This document shows positions 5,595 to 6,314 of a stretch of DNA of 6,314 nucleotides, piece by piece (position 1 is the first letter of the stretch; each line of letters begins with the position of its first letter). Location: the NCBI GenBank assembly GCA_018376855.1, contig JAHAAN010000113.1, positions 1 to 6,314 on the forward strand, written 5' to 3'. Below the pieces are notes generated by a model. It was not told where the DNA came from and did no database searches. It worked only from the letters and a program-made list of their open reading frames with translations. The position numbers were made by a program, and so were the translations under genes. The stretch comes from Clostridiales bacterium (GTDB lineage: Bacteria > Bacillota > Clostridia > Christensenellales > QALW01).

Positions 5595-6080
5595 TTATTG
5601 ATTGTGCAATTTTTGTTTTACATAATCCGCGATGCATTGCGGCACCATGCTGCTGATATCTCCGCCGAAGCGGCCGATCTCCCGCACCATGCTGGAGCTG
5701 AGAAAGCTGTATTCGGCGCCGGTCATCAGATAAACCGCTTCAACGGAGCGATCCAGCTTCTGGTGCAGCATTGCCCATTGCAGTTCGTATTCAAAATCGG
5801 ACACGGCGCGCAGCCCGCGCAGGATCACATTGGAGCCTGATTGGTGCATATAATCCAGCAGCAGCCCCTCATAGCAGTCGATGCGTACATTGGGCAGCGA
5901 TTGCGTGCAGCGCCGGAGCATTTCAGCGCGTTCCTCCATGGTGAAAAAGGCTGATTTATTTCCGTTGTGGAGAACGGCTACCACAAGCTCATCGCACATT
6001 TTTGCGGCCCGTTCAATTAAATCAAAATGGCCGTTCGTCACCGGATCGAAGCTTCCCGGATAGATACATACCCGTTCCAT
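5595..6080 (-). CDS. coaD: Phosphopantetheine adenylyltransferase (CoaD), 161 aa
   Basis: CoaD joins ATP and 4'-phosphopantetheine to give dephospho-CoA and pyrophosphate, the penultimate step of coenzyme A synthesis, in the cytosol. The nucleotidyltransferase signature is intact. PGSFDPVTNGH at residues 8-18 includes the (H/T)xGH site with H18, and K42 lies in NGNKSAFF. RGLRAVSDFEYE at 88-99 includes R88 and R91, and SFLSSSMVRE at 125-134 is the ISSxxxRE-type motif. These positions line up with the E. coli enzyme, and the length is typical (about 160 aa) of this hexameric family. The ATG is one base after the rsmD stop. A GGGGGA ribosome binding site lies inside the end of rsmD, eight bases upstream, so translation of the two is probably coupled. 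The rsmD-coaD order is widespread in Firmicutes. Confidence 0.97.
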   Translation of the reverse strand: MERVCIYPGSFDPVTNGHFDLIERAAKMCDELVVAVLHNGNKSAFFTMEERAEMLRRCTQSLPNVRIDCYEGLLLDYMHQSGSNVILRGLRAVSDFEYELQWAMLHQKLDRSVEAVYLMTGAEYSFLSSSMVREIGRFGGDISSMVPQCIADYVKQKLHNQ

Positions 6081-6081
6081 C

Positions 6082-6314
6082 TCAGGCTTCCCCCTTCAAG
6101 CGAAACATATGAATGCCCGCGTAGCCATATTTCCGTTGGTCGGTGACGATAAAGCCGTCTCCAACGAAAGGTACGTCCTCGGCCTTATGCTCGACCACGA
6201 TCAACGAGTTTTCGTCGATCATTCCACCTGAACGCAACGCCTCAAAGACTGCCGACAAATCCTTCATTGCGTAAGGCGGATCAAGAAACACCAGTTGAAA
6301 GGTCACGTTTTCCG
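6082..6314 (-). CDS. rsmD: 16S rRNA (guanine-966-N2)-methyltransferase RsmD, C-terminal part (partial)
   Basis: The frame is open to the right edge, so about 76 codons of the 3' end are present. The FQLVFLDPPYAMKDL segment holds the DPPY catalytic motif (motif IV) of amino-adenine/guanine methyltransferases. It is followed by the family's L...G-M-I-D-ENSLIVVEH strand and an ending of the R-KYGYAGIHMFR type. RsmD methylates G966 of 16S rRNA in the 30S subunit using S-adenosylmethionine. The SAM-binding N-terminal part lies outside the window. A GTG codon near 6306 is internal and is not the start. The homologue in B. subtilis is ylbH, also just upstream of coaD. Confidence 0.93.
   Translation of the reverse strand, partial: ENVTFQLVFLDPPYAMKDLSAVFEALRSGGMIDENSLIVVEHKAEDVPFVGDGFIVTDQRKYGYAGIHMFRLKGEA

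Noticed and set aside
5575..5637. Longer start for the coiled-coil gene adding 21 basic residues
   Set aside because: It would overlap the end of coaD, lacks a good ribosome binding site, and its composition differs from the rest. The AGGAGG at 5584-5589 supports the start at 5574.
6082..6306. Stand-alone 74-residue gene starting at a GTG near 6306
   Set aside because: The frame stays open to the window edge, and the DPPY motif shows it is the end of rsmD.
1..6314. Mobile element, CRISPR array, defence island or toxin-antitoxin pair
   Set aside because: No transposase, integrase, regularly spaced repeats, paired terminal repeats or small toxin-antitoxin pair was found. All larger genes fit core chromosomal families.

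Overview
The window looks like chromosomal DNA of a spore-forming Bacillota, most likely a clostridial lineage of middling GC content. Three things suggest this: strong AAAGGAGG-type ribosome binding sites, a YlbJ-type sporulation membrane protein, and the gene set rsmD, coaD, ylbJ, ylbK, which sits together in Bacillus subtilis as ylbH-coaD(ylbI)-ylbJ-ylbK. A small coiled-coil gene after coaD is, as I recall it, a typical clostridial addition. No mobile element, CRISPR array, tRNA or rRNA was seen. Gene density is high and every intergenic gap is shorter than 150 bases.

Layout from left to right. The 3' end of ftsH (+) runs in from the left edge and stops at 445. It is followed by a strong bidirectional hairpin terminator (457-491) shared with the genes coming from the right. 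Three minus-strand genes follow, transcribed right to left: a ylbK-like patatin phospholipase (4107 to 3334), a large membrane-anchored M48 metallopeptidase with TPR-like repeats (3296 to 1230) and a Nudix hydrolase (1100 to 588). The first two are 37 bases apart and probably share a transcript. The Nudix gene has a 129-base leader that may hold its own promoter. A compact 78-base divergent region (4108-4185) separates the patatin gene from ylbJ (+, 4186-5157). It contains a candidate sigma-E-type promoter and a hairpin over the ylbJ ribosome binding site. At the right, rsmD (partial), coaD and the coiled-coil gene form a tight minus-strand operon (1-base and 20-base gaps) that collides tail to tail with ylbJ, with a 24-base overlap.

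How the genes may work together. RsmD (16S rRNA methylation) and CoaD (coenzyme A synthesis) are housekeeping. YlbJ belongs to the mother-cell sporulation programme. The patatin, M48 and FtsH proteins all act on or near membrane lipids or proteins, but nothing in the sequence ties them into one pathway. I see no clearly new system. The points most worth a second look are the domain architecture of the M48 protein, the ylbJ control region, the convergent overlap, and the conserved but uncharacterised coiled-coil partner of coaD.
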